A stretch of 64,000 nucleotides of DNA from an uncultured Myxococcales bacterium (GTDB taxonomy: Bacteria; Myxococcota; Myxococcia; Myxococcales; Myxococcaceae): assembly GCA_937980205.1 (NCBI GenBank), contig CALJKW010000046.1, forward strand, positions 14,736 to 78,735, read 5' to 3'. A program made the translations under genes and the position numbers. Below the pieces are notes generated by a model that worked only from the letters and a program-made list of their open reading frames with translations, was not told where the DNA came from and ran no database searches. Below, in pieces: positions 25,839 to 34,936 of the stretch. The first letter of the stretch is position 1. Each line of letters opens with the position of its first letter.

Positions 25839-26285
25839 CTACCGCGAGCCCCACACCACGCGCGCGCGCCCGTCCATCGGCAGCACGTGCTCGCCGACGG
25901 CGGCGAACCCGCGCTCGCCGGCGAGCTTCAGCAGGTGCTTCCACCACGGGTTGTAGCTCATGCCGTTCTCGCTGCAGCACGGCACCACCGCGAACCCGAT
26001 GCCGTGCTTCGCGGCGTACTCGATGCACAGCTGGGTCGCTCCGTCGGAGTGCAGGCCGACGACGAGGTCGGCCTCGCACGGCTCGTCGAGCGTGAAGTAC
26101 CGCTCGGCGTAGCGCACGGGCAGCCGCTTGTGCCGCACGTCGAACGTCGTGACCTCGCGGCCCAGCCTGGTGAGCTCTTCGTTGAGTCGCCCCATGCCGC
26201 CGGCGACGTCGTAGACCCGGCGCGCCTCGGGAAACTTCTCGGCGAGGAACCGCGCGAAGAGCTCGAAGCGTCGCTTGTCGGCCAT
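25839..26285 (-). CDS. small SAM-dependent methyltransferase-like protein
   Basis: A 148-residue protein with a Rossmann-like start VYDVAGGMGRLNEEL (SAM motif I) and VVGLHSDGATQLCIEYA followed by FAVVPCCSEN, the pattern of the Methyltransf_32/METTL25-like group where it reads LHxCGxL and VxCC. It is shorter than typical members, so it may be a minimal or inactive form. The ATG overlaps the TGA of the TonB-type gene by one base (TGATG). Confidence 0.6.
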   Translation of the reverse strand: MADKRRFELFARFLAEKFPEARRVYDVAGGMGRLNEELTRLGREVTTFDVRHKRLPVRYAERYFTLDEPCEADLVVGLHSDGATQLCIEYAAKHGIGFAVVPCCSENGMSYNPWWKHLLKLAGERGFAAVGEHVLPMDGRARVVWGSR

Positions 26286-27445
26286 CACTCCACCGAGACG
26301 AGCTTCACCTTCTTGTAGATGCGGCGGTCGAGCGGCATGCGCGCATCCACGAAGCCGAGCACCTCGTCGAACTCGAACGTGAACGTCGGCACCGGCGGCG
26401 TGATGGAGACGACGAGCTCGAAGCTCCACAGGCTCGACAGCTCTTCCTTCCCTTCGAGCGCCTCGGGCGGCGGCGGCGGCAGCTTCGACGCGGCGGTGCG
26501 CACGTCGGTGAGCGCCTCCTGGTCGACGTGCTCGTCGTTCGACGGCGACACGAGCTCGACCTTGGTGAGCTGACCTTCCTTGTTCTGCACCACGCGGATG
26601 GTGGCGCGGCGCGTGGCGCGGAACTGCTCGTTCATCACGCGCTGCATGTCGCGGCGCGCCTGCGCGTCGACCGGGTTGCCGCCGTACGGGTTCAGGCGGT
26701 CGTTGAGCGGGCGCTGCGCCGGCCCGGCGGGGGCCTCGTCGTCGGCGCTCAGCGGGCTGCCGGACTTGCCGAACTGCGCGGCGCGCTCCTGCCAGATGCT
26801 GTTCCACATGCGGGAGTTCTCGAGCGTCGAATCCATGAACCCCTTGAGGCCGGTCGCGCTCACCGCGCGATCGGCGTCCCAGCTCTTGATCAGCGCCTTG
26901 CCCAGCTGCACGTAGTACGGGTGCACCATGCCGCGCGCGACGCGGCCGCGGCCGAGCGCCTCTTTCGCGGTGGAGCCCACGAGGTCTTTCGGAATCTCCG
27001 GCGCGTGCAGGCCGCGCTTGCGGGGGATCTCCTGGACGATGACCGTGCCCGCGTCGAGGTTCAGCATCGAGAGCGGCAGCGACAGGCCGTTGCCGCCGCT
27101 GCCGATGCCCGGCACCCGCAGCGGAGCGTCCATGCGCGGCACGTCGTCGGCGGGCGGCTGCGGCTCTTCGGGCTGTTGCGGCTGCGGCTCCACCGGCTGC
27201 GGCGGGGGCGGCGGCCGCATCGCCACCTGCGGCTGCTTCACGACCGGCTTCACCGCCTTCGGCGGCGGCTCGGGCTTCGGCGGCTCGGGCGCCGGCTCGG
27301 GCTCGGGCGGAGGCGGCGTGAGGACCTCGAAGAACGACACCTCGATCGGCTTCTCTTTGGGCGGAAGCTTGCGCGGTGGTTGGACGACCACCCAGACCAG
27401 AAAGAGCCCGTGAACCAACAGGCTCAGCAGCAGCGCGCGCTTCAT
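26285..27445 (-). CDS. TonB-family periplasm-spanning protein
   Basis: A 386-residue protein: one N-terminal membrane helix (RALLLSLLVHGLFLVWVVV), a long Pro/Glu/Lys-rich segment (residues 30-105) typical of TonB, a middle domain, and a C-terminal TonB-like module (RATIRVVQNKEGQLTKVELV, with a conserved DEHVDQEALTDVR helix). It would couple inner-membrane proton motive force to an outer-membrane partner. No ExbB/ExbD genes are nearby. The ATG at 27445 is chosen because it starts the membrane helix. Confidence 0.8.
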   Translation of the reverse strand: MKRALLLSLLVHGLFLVWVVVQPPRKLPPKEKPIEVSFFEVLTPPPPEPEPAPEPPKPEPPPKAVKPVVKQPQVAMRPPPPPQPVEPQPQQPEEPQPPADDVPRMDAPLRVPGIGSGGNGLSLPLSMLNLDAGTVIVQEIPRKRGLHAPEIPKDLVGSTAKEALGRGRVARGMVHPYYVQLGKALIKSWDADRAVSATGLKGFMDSTLENSRMWNSIWQERAAQFGKSGSPLSADDEAPAGPAQRPLNDRLNPYGGNPVDAQARRDMQRVMNEQFRATRRATIRVVQNKEGQLTKVELVSPSNDEHVDQEALTDVRTAASKLPPPPPEALEGKEELSSLWSFELVVSITPPVPTFTFEFDEVLGFVDARMPLDRRIYKKVKLVSVE

Positions 27446-27455
27446 TTGCAGGGCT

Positions 27456-27475
27456 GAAGGTTTAACCAAACCTTC
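27456..27475. promoter_or_regulatory. 8-bp dyad in the leader of the TonB-type gene
   Basis: GAAGGTTT and AAACCTTC are perfect inverted arms around AACC, ending 11 bp upstream of the ATG on the reverse strand. It is AT-richer than its surroundings. It could be an operator or a leader hairpin covering the ribosome site; it could also end the transcript of the Cys-rich gene upstream. Confidence 0.4.
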
Positions 27476-27556
27476 CCCCCGACGCACGGCACCCCCGGGT
27501 GAAGAAGCGTGAAGCTCACGCCCCTTCAGACGGCTGAAGAACGGAAAGGTTTCCGG

Positions 27557-28048
27557 CTAGTTGCAGCCCGTGCAGAAGTTGGTGCCGGTGCCGGGCGCCT
27601 GCTTGCAACTCGCCACGCCGGTGCACGTGGTGTTGCACGCCGCGGCCTGGTTGCAGTTGTGCTGCACGCTGGTCGCTGCGTTGCCGGTGATCTGGCAGTT
27701 GCCCTGCGCGCAGTTGAGGGTGCACGAGGAGCCCGAGTTGCAGGTCACCTGACAGGGGCGCGTGCCGCTGCAGTTCGTCGTGCACGTCGCGTTCGAGCAG
27801 TCGACCTGGCAGTCGCCGCCGGCGGGACAGTTCATGATGCAGGCGCCTCCGACGCAGCTGCACTGCTGGCCGGCGATGCAGGTGATGGTGTTGGGGCCGC
27901 TCGTACCGCCGCCGGTACCCGAGGTGCCGCCTCCCGAGCCGGAGGTGCCTCCTCCGGTGCCGCCACTTCCGCCCCCGGCGCCGCCACCGGGAGGAACGGT
28001 TCCACAGCCGACGAGCAACGCCACGACCGCCACGCGAGTGAAGTTCAT
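27557..28048 (-). CDS. cysteine-rich lipoprotein
   Basis: A 163-residue protein with lipoprotein signal (VVALLVGCGT), a Gly/Ser/Thr linker, and about 20 cysteines in short regular steps (CQVDCSNATCTTNC, CQVTCNSGSSCTLNC, CNQAAACNTTC). The pattern suggests a disulfide-stitched solenoid such as a small beta-helix on the cell surface. Function unknown. ATG at 28048 chosen because it begins the signal; it is divergent from the outer-membrane-like gene with only about 8 bp between the two likely starts. Confidence 0.65.
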   Translation of the reverse strand: MNFTRVAVVALLVGCGTVPPGGGAGGGSGGTGGGTSGSGGGTSGTGGGTSGPNTITCIAGQQCSCVGGACIMNCPAGGDCQVDCSNATCTTNCSGTRPCQVTCNSGSSCTLNCAQGNCQITGNAATSVQHNCNQAAACNTTCTGVASCKQAPGTGTNFCTGCN

Positions 28049-28056
28049 GCGTCTTG

Positions 28057-29100
28057 GTGGCCGGCCACACAAAAGCGATCGGAAAATTTCCACCCTGGCA
28101 ACATACGAAGCGCCTGCTCACGGTCCCGGCACTCACGTTGACGCTCGCGCTCGGCGGCCTGCCCGCGGTCGCCGTCTCGCTCGAGCCCGCCGACTGCCCG
28201 ACCGAGGCGCAGCTGCAGCGCGTGCTCGCCGCGTTCGGCGCGAAGCTCGTGCCCTTCGGCACTCCGGCGCGCGCCACCGTCTTCGCCCAGCGCGACCCGA
28301 GCGGAGAGTGGACGCTCGTGCTCGGCCGCCCGGGCCAGACCGAGAAGCGCAAGGTCACGCTCGCCGGCGGCTGCGACGAGAAGGCGTCCGCGCTCGGCGC
28401 CATCATCGAGCGCTTCGCGAGGCCGGTGCTCGTCCCGACGCGCGACGCCTCGCCGCCGCCCATCGACGCCGGAGCCGCCGACGCCGGAGTCGCGGCCGCC
28501 GACGCCGGCGCGCCCGAGCCGCAGCTGCCGCCGCCGTCGCCGCCGCCGATCATCGTCTACGAGACCGCGCCGGTTCCGGACGGAGGCGTCGAGCCCGCGC
28601 CGCCTCCCCCCGCGCCGCAGCCCGAGCGCTTCGCGGTCGGCGCGCGCGGCGGCGTCGGCGTGTCGACCAGCAGCTTCTCGGGCGTCGCCGGGCTCTGGGG
28701 CGAGTACCGCTGGCGCCGCTTCGCCTTCGGCGCCGGCGTCGACTACTACGGCCCGATGCGGGTGAGCTCGAGCTTCGGCCCGCTCACCATCGAGCAGTGC
28801 CGCCCGCACTTCTTCGCCAAGGTCACCGCGCTCACCTACGTCGTGCTCGAGGGCGGCGTCGGCGTCTCGGCGGCGTGGAGCCGCGCCACGCCCATCGCGA
28901 ACGAGGGCGACGCGATGTACCACGGCACCGTCTACCTCGGTCTGCACGGCCGGGTGCCGGTCGGCCCGGTCGAGCTGTGGGCCTCGCTGCGCGGCTGGGT
29001 CTTCGTAACCAGCGGCAACTACGAGGTAGAAGAGGTCGAGGTGTTCCAGTTCCCTACCTTCGCCGGCGACCTGACGCTGGGCGTCGCGCTGAAGCTCTGA
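28057..29100 (+). CDS. outer-membrane-like beta-barrel protein with Pro/Ala linker
   Basis: About 347 residues: signal-like helix (LTVPALTLTLALGGLPAVAV), an N-terminal domain, a linker rich in Pro/Ala/Asp (GAADAGVAAADAGAPEP), then a C-terminal region of alternating hydrophobic and aromatic residues (RFAVGARGGVGVSTSSF, FAFGAGVDYYGPM, GDLTLGVALKL) ending in a hydrophobic residue as porin-like barrels do. GTG 28057 or TTG 28054 could start it. The following ECF sigma gene, 30 bp downstream, suggests a shared regulon. Confidence 0.6.
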   Translation: MAGHTKAIGKFPPWQHTKRLLTVPALTLTLALGGLPAVAVSLEPADCPTEAQLQRVLAAFGAKLVPFGTPARATVFAQRDPSGEWTLVLGRPGQTEKRKVTLAGGCDEKASALGAIIERFARPVLVPTRDASPPPIDAGAADAGVAAADAGAPEPQLPPPSPPPIIVYETAPVPDGGVEPAPPPPAPQPERFAVGARGGVGVSTSSFSGVAGLWGEYRWRRFAFGAGVDYYGPMRVSSSFGPLTIEQCRPHFFAKVTALTYVVLEGGVGVSAAWSRATPIANEGDAMYHGTVYLGLHGRVPVGPVELWASLRGWVFVTSGNYEVEEVEVFQFPTFAGDLTLGVALKL

Positions 29101-29130
29101 TCGTTTCATGGGCCCGAGTCACGAAGCTTC

Positions 29131-29682
29131 GTGGAGCACGCATTGACCCAGGCCCCCGTGGTGTCGTCGGTCGCCGCCCCCAAGCTCGATTGGGAGCAGT
29201 TCTTCGACGCGCACGGCGCGTTCATCTACTCGGCGGTGCGGCGGTTCGGCGGCCCCGGCATCGACGCCGAAGACGCGACGCAGGACGTGATGCTCGTGGT
29301 GTTCAAGACGCACCACCGCTTCGAGGGCCGCTCGGCGCTGCGCACGTGGCTGTACCGCATCTGCATCAACGTCGCGTCCGAGCACCGCCGCAAGCACCGG
29401 CGCAGGAGCGCGTTCGAGTCGGTGCTCGAGGCCGTGACGTTCTGGCGCGCGCGTGACGAGCAGCCGCGGCTCGAGGCGCGCCACGCGCTCGGCCGCGTGC
29501 AGGCGCTCATCGCTCAGATCCCCGAGAAGCACCGCGACGTCCTCATCCTCTGCGAGGTGGAAGGGCTGCCGACCAGCGAGGTCGCGAAGGTGCTCGAGCT
29601 GCCCGAGCCGACCGTGCGCGCGCGGCTGCACTACGCGCGCAAGGCGATTCTCCAGCTCATGGAGAAGGAGAAGACGCCGTGA
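29131..29682 (+). CDS. ECF RNA polymerase sigma factor
   Basis: A 183-residue sigma-70 family protein with region 2 (EDATQDVMLVVFKTHHRFEGRSALRTWLYRI in pieces: EDATQDVMLVVF, RTWLYRICINVA) and region 4 (IPEKHRDVLILCEVEGLPTSEVAKVL). It redirects RNA polymerase to specific promoters. The stop overlaps the GTG of the FecR-type gene, the usual sigma/membrane-regulator pairing. Start is GTG at 29131. Confidence 0.9.
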   Translation: MEHALTQAPVVSSVAAPKLDWEQFFDAHGAFIYSAVRRFGGPGIDAEDATQDVMLVVFKTHHRFEGRSALRTWLYRICINVASEHRRKHRRRSAFESVLEAVTFWRARDEQPRLEARHALGRVQALIAQIPEKHRDVLILCEVEGLPTSEVAKVLELPEPTVRARLHYARKAILQLMEKEKTP

Positions 29683-30614
29683 GCGACGACAAAGCCTGGG
29701 AGGAGAAGGCGCGGCCGCTCTTCGAAGAGGCGCGCAGAGAGCTCGAGGCCGAGGCTCCGTCGCCGGCGGCGCTCGCGCGCGCCAAGGCAGGCTTCCGCGA
29801 GCGGCTCGAGCTTCAGCGGCGGCCGTCGCTCGCTCCGAAGCTCGCGCTCGCCGGGGCGTTCGCGCTCGCCGCCGTCGCGGTCGTGATGTGGAAGCGCATG
29901 GAGGAGCCTCGCGGGCCGCGCATCGTGGTGGCCGAAGGCACCGTCGGCGGCTTCAAGACGGGCGAGGAGATCGACGCGGCGTCGGTGCTGACGGCGGAGC
30001 AGAGCGTGTCGCTCGCGCTCGGAGACGCGGCGCGGGTTCAGCTCGAGGCCGGCACGCGCGCGCGGGTGACGCTGTCGGGCGTGCAGCTCGTCGCGGGCCG
30101 CACGCGCGTGAGGGTCGCGCGCGGCCCGTTCACGGTGACGGCCGGCGACGTCACGCTCGAGGTCGTGGGCACCGCGTTCGAGGTCGCCGCCGACGGAGAC
30201 GTCGTCCGCTTCAGCGTCAGCGAGGGCGTCGTGCGCGCCACGCGCGGCGCCGAGCGCTGGGAGGTGCGCGCCGGCGAGTCGTGGCCGCCGGCGGCGGCGC
30301 CGGCGCCGGTCGAGGCCGAGGCGCACGCGCAGCAGCTCACGCGCCTCGAGCAGGCGCAGGAGCTCACCCGCGCCGGCAAGCTCGACGCGGCGCGCGCGGT
30401 GTACGGCGAGCTCGCGAAGCTCGACGCGCCGATCGCCGAGCTCGCGCTGTACCACCTGGCTCACCTCGAGGCGCAGCGCGCGCGGCGGCCGAAGGTCGCG
30501 CTCGAGGCGCTCGACGAGCAGCTGCGCCGCTTCCCGAACGGGCCGCTGTCACACGAGGCGAAGCTCTCGCGAATCGAAGCGCTGCGCGCATTGGGCATTG
30601 ACGCGGGTCGCTGA
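29679..30614 (+). CDS. FecR-domain membrane protein with TPR-like C-terminus
   Basis: A 311-residue protein: cytoplasmic N-terminal helix bundle, one membrane helix at about 50-68 (KLALAGAFALAAVAVVMW), a periplasmic FecR-type domain (VTLEVVGTAFEVAADGDVVRFSVSEG is the hallmark region), and C-terminal helical repeats (ELTRAGKLDAARAVYGELA, LYHLAHLEAQRARRPKVA). FecR proteins control their partner ECF sigma. GTG start overlaps the sigma stop (GTGA), so expression is coupled. Confidence 0.8.
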   Translation: MSDDKAWEEKARPLFEEARRELEAEAPSPAALARAKAGFRERLELQRRPSLAPKLALAGAFALAAVAVVMWKRMEEPRGPRIVVAEGTVGGFKTGEEIDAASVLTAEQSVSLALGDAARVQLEAGTRARVTLSGVQLVAGRTRVRVARGPFTVTAGDVTLEVVGTAFEVAADGDVVRFSVSEGVVRATRGAERWEVRAGESWPPAAAPAPVEAEAHAQQLTRLEQAQELTRAGKLDAARAVYGELAKLDAPIAELALYHLAHLEAQRARRPKVALEALDEQLRRFPNGPLSHEAKLSRIEALRALGIDAGR

Positions 30615-30635
30615 CGCGCTAAGCGACGACGCCAA

Positions 30636-32603
30636 GTGGCGCGCTCCATCGCCGAGAAGATCCTCGTCGTCGACGACGATCCTGCCTTCCACAAGCTCGT
30701 CGAAGGGGTGCTGACGCCCGCAGGCCTGCCGTTCGAGAGCGTGCACTCGGGTGAAGAGGCGCTGCGCGCGGTCGCTCGGGGCTGCCCGCGCGCGATGATC
30801 GTCGACGGCCTGCTGCCCGGCATGCGCGGCGACGACGTGGCGCTGAAGATGCGGGAGAAGTGGACTCCGGCGCAGCTGCCGATCGTCTTCGTGTCCGCGT
30901 TCTTCCGCGACCTGCGCAGCCGGCAGCGGCTCACGCGCGAGTGCCAGGTCGACGCGGTGCTGCACAAGCCGATCACTCCCGAAGAGCTCAAGCGCGCGCT
31001 CGCGCGGCTGCCGCAGCTCGCCTCGGTGACGCAGGGCGAGACGGCCGAGCTGCCCGACACGTTCGAGCTCGACATCTCGACCGCGGCCGAGCTGCTGACC
31101 GACTACCTCGTCATCGCGCAGGAGCGCATGGCCTCGCTGCGCGGCGCGATCCTGGGGCTCACCGGCAGCGATCCGCGCGGGGCGCTCAGGCAGGTGCGCG
31201 CCGACGCGCACAAGTTCCGCGGCACCGGCAGCAGCTTCGGCCTGCCCGAGGTCACGCGGCTCGGAGCGCAGATCGAGGACTTCATCGACGCGCACGGAGA
31301 GAAGAGCCTCACGCCGACGAACCGCGCGAAGCTCGCCGGCTGGGTCGAGGCGCTGGGCCTCAAGCTCGCCCGCGCGGGCGCCTCGATTCCATCGCCGGGC
31401 CTGTCGGGCGCGACGCGGCCGCTGCGCGTGCTCCTGCTCGACGGGCCGGGAGAGCTCGCCGTGTCGTGCGCCGAGGCGGCGAAGCGCGGGCTGCCGGTGC
31501 GCCTGTTCGACAACGCCGAGGCGGCGATGATCTCCGCGACGGAAGAGGCGGCCGACGTCGTCTTCATCGCGGCAGATCGCCCGGGCTACGACGGCCTGCA
31601 GCTGAGCGGGCAGTTCGTGGCCGAGGGGCTCGGGCCGGTCGTGCTGATGGCGTCGGATGCCGGCTTCTCGGCGCGGCTCGACGCGCAGAAGGCGGGCGCG
31701 CGCGGCTACGTGCACCGCATGCCGGACGCGGCCTCGCTCTTGCGCGTGGCGCCGGACTTCGCGGCGCCTCCGCGCGGCGTGACGGTGCTGGTGGTCTCGG
31801 GCAACCGGGCAGAGCTCGACGCGACGGCGATGACGCTCTCGGAGGACGGCCTCGCCGCGGTGCCGTGCCAGGACCCGCGCGCGCTGTTCGACTGCCTGGA
31901 TCAGAACGAGCCGGCGCTGGTGCTGATGTCGAGCGAGCTGCCGGGCGTGAACGGCCTCGCGCTGCTGCGCGCGCTGCGCGCGGACTCGCGCCACGGGTGG
32001 ATCCCCGCCGTCGTGCTGGCGAGGTCGAAAGAGCGCCGCGAGCGCGTCGAGGCGCTGGATGCCGGCGCCGACGACGTGCTGGCGCCGCCGGTCGACGCCG
32101 CCGAGCTGTTCGCGCGGCTGCGCGTGCAGATTCGCCGCTGGGCCCACGAGCAGCGGACGCGGCCGGTGAAGGGGCTGCCGGGCTTTTTGGGCCCCCAGTC
32201 GCTGCTCGAGGAGATCGACCGCGCGCTGACGCTGGCGCGGCGCGGGCGCACGTTCTCGGTGATGGTGTTCGACGCCGAGCTGCCGCACCTCATGCGCGGG
32301 CGCGGGCGCCTCGAGGCCGACGCGGCGGTCGCGTCGCTGGGCGCGCGGCTGAAGGCGGTGTTCCGCGAGAGCGACGTGGTGGCTTCGCTCGGCACCGGGC
32401 GCTTCGGCGTGCTGCTCCACGATCTCGCGCGCGCCGACGCCGAGCGGCTGCTGCAGACGCACCTCGAGCAGTTCAACGTCGGAGGCCCGCTGAGCGCCGG
32501 CCTGCAGGTGCTCGTCCGCGGCGGCGTCGCGTCGTTTCCCGAAGTGCAGGGCGGCGCGAACGTGCTGCTCGACACCGCGATCCGCGCTCTGCGAACGCCC
32601 TGA
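30636..32603 (+). CDS. multidomain response regulator: REC-Hpt-REC-like-REC-degenerate GGDEF
   Basis: A 655-residue cytoplasmic signalling protein. REC1 at 1-125 (ILVVDDDP acid pair, IVDGLLPGM phosphoacceptor Asp). An Hpt-like helical region follows at about 140-245 with RADAHKFRGTGSSFG, His in the Hpt position. A REC-like domain lacking the acceptor (about 260-375), then another receiver-like domain (VTVLVVSGNRAEL, LVLMSSELPGVNG, Asp replaced by Ser). The C-terminus (about 515-655) resembles a diguanylate cyclase, but the GGDEF site reads GTGRFG, so it is probably inactive. Start GTG at 30636. Confidence 0.75.
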   Translation: MARSIAEKILVVDDDPAFHKLVEGVLTPAGLPFESVHSGEEALRAVARGCPRAMIVDGLLPGMRGDDVALKMREKWTPAQLPIVFVSAFFRDLRSRQRLTRECQVDAVLHKPITPEELKRALARLPQLASVTQGETAELPDTFELDISTAAELLTDYLVIAQERMASLRGAILGLTGSDPRGALRQVRADAHKFRGTGSSFGLPEVTRLGAQIEDFIDAHGEKSLTPTNRAKLAGWVEALGLKLARAGASIPSPGLSGATRPLRVLLLDGPGELAVSCAEAAKRGLPVRLFDNAEAAMISATEEAADVVFIAADRPGYDGLQLSGQFVAEGLGPVVLMASDAGFSARLDAQKAGARGYVHRMPDAASLLRVAPDFAAPPRGVTVLVVSGNRAELDATAMTLSEDGLAAVPCQDPRALFDCLDQNEPALVLMSSELPGVNGLALLRALRADSRHGWIPAVVLARSKERRERVEALDAGADDVLAPPVDAAELFARLRVQIRRWAHEQRTRPVKGLPGFLGPQSLLEEIDRALTLARRGRTFSVMVFDAELPHLMRGRGRLEADAAVASLGARLKAVFRESDVVASLGTGRFGVLLHDLARADAERLLQTHLEQFNVGGPLSAGLQVLVRGGVASFPEVQGGANVLLDTAIRALRTP

Positions 32604-32684
32604 CCGAAATGTATTCACGGGTGGTTGGGCGGCGTTTCTTCGTTCGGTTGCAACGGCGCGTGAAAGGTTAGGCTTCGGCGCGCG

Positions 32685-34016
32685 TTGGGAACGCTCCTCA
32701 AAGGTGGAACGCTCGTCGAGCTCGAGCCTGCGACCGTCGAGGTCGCTGCGCTGCGAGTCGAAGAGGGGAAGATCGTCGCGCGCGGAGTCGACGCGGTCTC
32801 CCAGCCCGGCGACGAGATCATCGATCTCGCCGGCAAGCTCGTGCTGCCCGGCCTGGTCAGCGCGCATCACCAGCTCTACTCGACGCTGCTGCGCGGCGCT
32901 CCGCGCGACGGCAGCGGCTTCGTCGCCGAGCAGGCCGCGCTCAAGCGCCTCGAAGAGGCGCTCGACCTCGACGCGGTTCAGGCCGCGGCGGCCGCCGGCG
33001 GGCTCGAAGGGCTGATGGCGGGGACGACCGCGCTGCTCGACCTCCACGCCTCCCCGAACGGCATCGGCGACTCGCTCTCGCGCATCGCGCGCGGGCTCTC
33101 GGACGTCGGCCTGCGCGCCGTGCTCGCCTACGCCGTCACCGAGCGCTACGGCGCGATCGGCCGCGAAGAGGGCCTCGAAGAGACCGTGGCGTTCCTCAAG
33201 CGCGCGCGCGGCCGCATTCGCGGGGCCTTCGGCATCGCCGACGTCGAAGAGATGTCGGACGAGGGGCTGCAGGCGCTGCGCGACGCGTGGAGCCCGAGCG
33301 GCGCGCTGTTGCAGCTGTCGATCGGGGAAGACCCGCAGGAAGAGTCGCGGTCGCTGGCGCGCTGGTCGAAGACTCCGGTGCAGCGGCTCAACGAGCTCGG
33401 GCTCATCGGCGAGCGCACCGTGATGGCGCAGGGCGTTCATTTGTCGTGGCCCGAGCTCTCGGCGATCCAGGACGTCGGCGCGTGGATCGCGCACTCTCCG
33501 CGCAGCAACATGGCGAGCCAGACGGGCTCGGCGGCGGCGGCGAAGTTCGGCCACCGCGGCTGCATCGGCACCGACACGCAGAGCCTCGACGTGTTCGCCG
33601 AGGCGCAGACGGCGTGGCTGCGCGCGCGCGATGCGGGGCAGCCGATCGACGTGCTGCGGTACCTCGCGAACGGCCACCGGCTGGTGAGCGCGGCGTTCGG
33701 GCTGACGCTCGGGCCGCTGCGCGTCGGCGCGCTCGCGGACCTGGTCATCCTCGACTACCGGCCGCCGACTCCGCTGAGCGCCGAGACGCTGGCGCAGCAC
33801 GTGCTCAACGGCATCACCGCGCGTCACGTCGAGTCCGTCATGGTCGACGGCATCTGGAGGCTCTGGGGGCGCAAGCCGCTGGCGGTGAAGCCCGACGAGG
33901 TCGCCGCGGTCTCCCGCGTGGCCGCGAAGAGCACGTGGGCGCGCATGGCCGAGGCGGAGAAGGGCGCCGTCGCGAAGAAGAAGCCCGTGACCTCGGAAGA
34001 GGCGCAGGCGTCGTGA
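32685..34016 (+). CDS. SsnA-like amidohydrolase with altered metal motif
   Basis: A 443-residue member of the amidohydrolase superfamily (TRZ/ATZ, chlorohydrolase branch), closest in motif layout to SsnA: LPGLVSAHHQLYS at residues 54-66, LLDLHASPNGI, HSPRSNMASQTG, and CIGTDTQSLDVFAEAQ. In homologues the first motif is HxH; here it is H61-H62-Q63, so one metal ligand is replaced. Function of SsnA proteins is unproven, though they often sit with selenium-dependent hydroxylase genes. TTG start at 32685. The stop overlaps the next start, so this gene leads the four-gene operon that ends with the selenoprotein. Confidence 0.75.
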   Translation: MGTLLKGGTLVELEPATVEVAALRVEEGKIVARGVDAVSQPGDEIIDLAGKLVLPGLVSAHHQLYSTLLRGAPRDGSGFVAEQAALKRLEEALDLDAVQAAAAAGGLEGLMAGTTALLDLHASPNGIGDSLSRIARGLSDVGLRAVLAYAVTERYGAIGREEGLEETVAFLKRARGRIRGAFGIADVEEMSDEGLQALRDAWSPSGALLQLSIGEDPQEESRSLARWSKTPVQRLNELGLIGERTVMAQGVHLSWPELSAIQDVGAWIAHSPRSNMASQTGSAAAAKFGHRGCIGTDTQSLDVFAEAQTAWLRARDAGQPIDVLRYLANGHRLVSAAFGLTLGPLRVGALADLVILDYRPPTPLSAETLAQHVLNGITARHVESVMVDGIWRLWGRKPLAVKPDEVAAVSRVAAKSTWARMAEAEKGAVAKKKPVTSEEAQAS

Positions 34017-34936
34017 ACGAGCTCGGGGCTCAGCGCGGGCCGGCGCTGTCCGATCAGCTCGGCGTCGAGAACGACGCGCGGGTCGCGATGTACCTCGGGT
34101 TCGCGTCGCTGCTCTGCATTCCGCTCGGCATCGGCGGGCTGGTCTTCGGGGTCCGCGCCATCGGCCGCGCGAAGTCGGTCGGCATGTCGACGCCGGGCAC
34201 CGCCGTCGCCGGCATCGTGGTGTCGGTGTGCACGACGCTCTGCTTCAGCACGGCGATGGTCGGCGCCGTGCTCACGCCGAGCAAGACGAAGGACGACGTC
34301 GAGGTCGCCGCGCGGGGGCCCGAGCCGGAGGCCGAGGCCGAGCCCGTCGCCGAGCAGCCGGCGCCGAAGACCGAGGACCCGGTCATCCAGCCGTCGCTGT
34401 CCGACGCGCAGCGGGGGCAGCTCTCGCTGCAGATCAAGAAGGTGTACGAGCACCACAAGCCGAGCGCGAAGGTCCCGTTTCACGCGCCGGGCGGCGAGTG
34501 GACGTTCATGGACCTCGAGGCCGGCGAGGGCGTCGAGGCGACCTTCGGCATCCAGTTCGAGCCGAGCCAGGAGATGTTCTCGTTCGGCAAGGCGCAGCTC
34601 TCGGTGCCGAGCAAGCAGGCGGGCGAGGCGTTCCGGTCCGCGTTCGGCTCGAAGTTCGGAGGCTCCGCCGGCAAGGCGAAGCCGCACAAGGGCCCGCTGC
34701 CGCTGAGCGTCGCGGTGCTGGGGCAGAACCAGACGCGGCGCAGGGACGGCAGCTTCCACGGCAGCCGCTTCGGCACGTGGTTCGCGACGAAGCTCTTCGT
34801 CGAGCTCGACGGCCACTACGGCGAGGTGTTCTTCAACTACTCGCTGGAGGACGGCAAGGCGGAGTTCTCGGAGAAAGACTCGGAGTACGCCGACGATCTC
34901 GCGTACGCGTTCGCGGCGGCGTTCACGGCTCCATGA
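34013..34936 (+). CDS. two-helix membrane protein with soluble C-terminal domain, function unknown
   Basis: A 307-residue protein with a DUF4190-like pair of membrane helices near residues 24-45 and 63-85 (MYLGFASLLCIPLGIGGLVFG, GTAVAGIVVSVCTTLCFSTA), an acidic linker (PEPEAEAEPVAEQ), and a soluble domain of about 180 residues with no family I recognise. GTG start overlaps the amidohydrolase stop; the stop overlaps the next ATG. Confidence 0.6.
   Translation: MNELGAQRGPALSDQLGVENDARVAMYLGFASLLCIPLGIGGLVFGVRAIGRAKSVGMSTPGTAVAGIVVSVCTTLCFSTAMVGAVLTPSKTKDDVEVAARGPEPEAEAEPVAEQPAPKTEDPVIQPSLSDAQRGQLSLQIKKVYEHHKPSAKVPFHAPGGEWTFMDLEAGEGVEATFGIQFEPSQEMFSFGKAQLSVPSKQAGEAFRSAFGSKFGGSAGKAKPHKGPLPLSVAVLGQNQTRRRDGSFHGSRFGTWFATKLFVELDGHYGEVFFNYSLEDGKAEFSEKDSEYADDLAYAFAAAFTAP

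Noticed and set aside
27762..29456. Long open frame reading through the 28 kb region on the plus strand
   Set aside because: It runs antisense to the Cys-rich gene and in a second frame of the outer-membrane and sigma genes; an Arg/Ala-rich composition marks it as a shadow.
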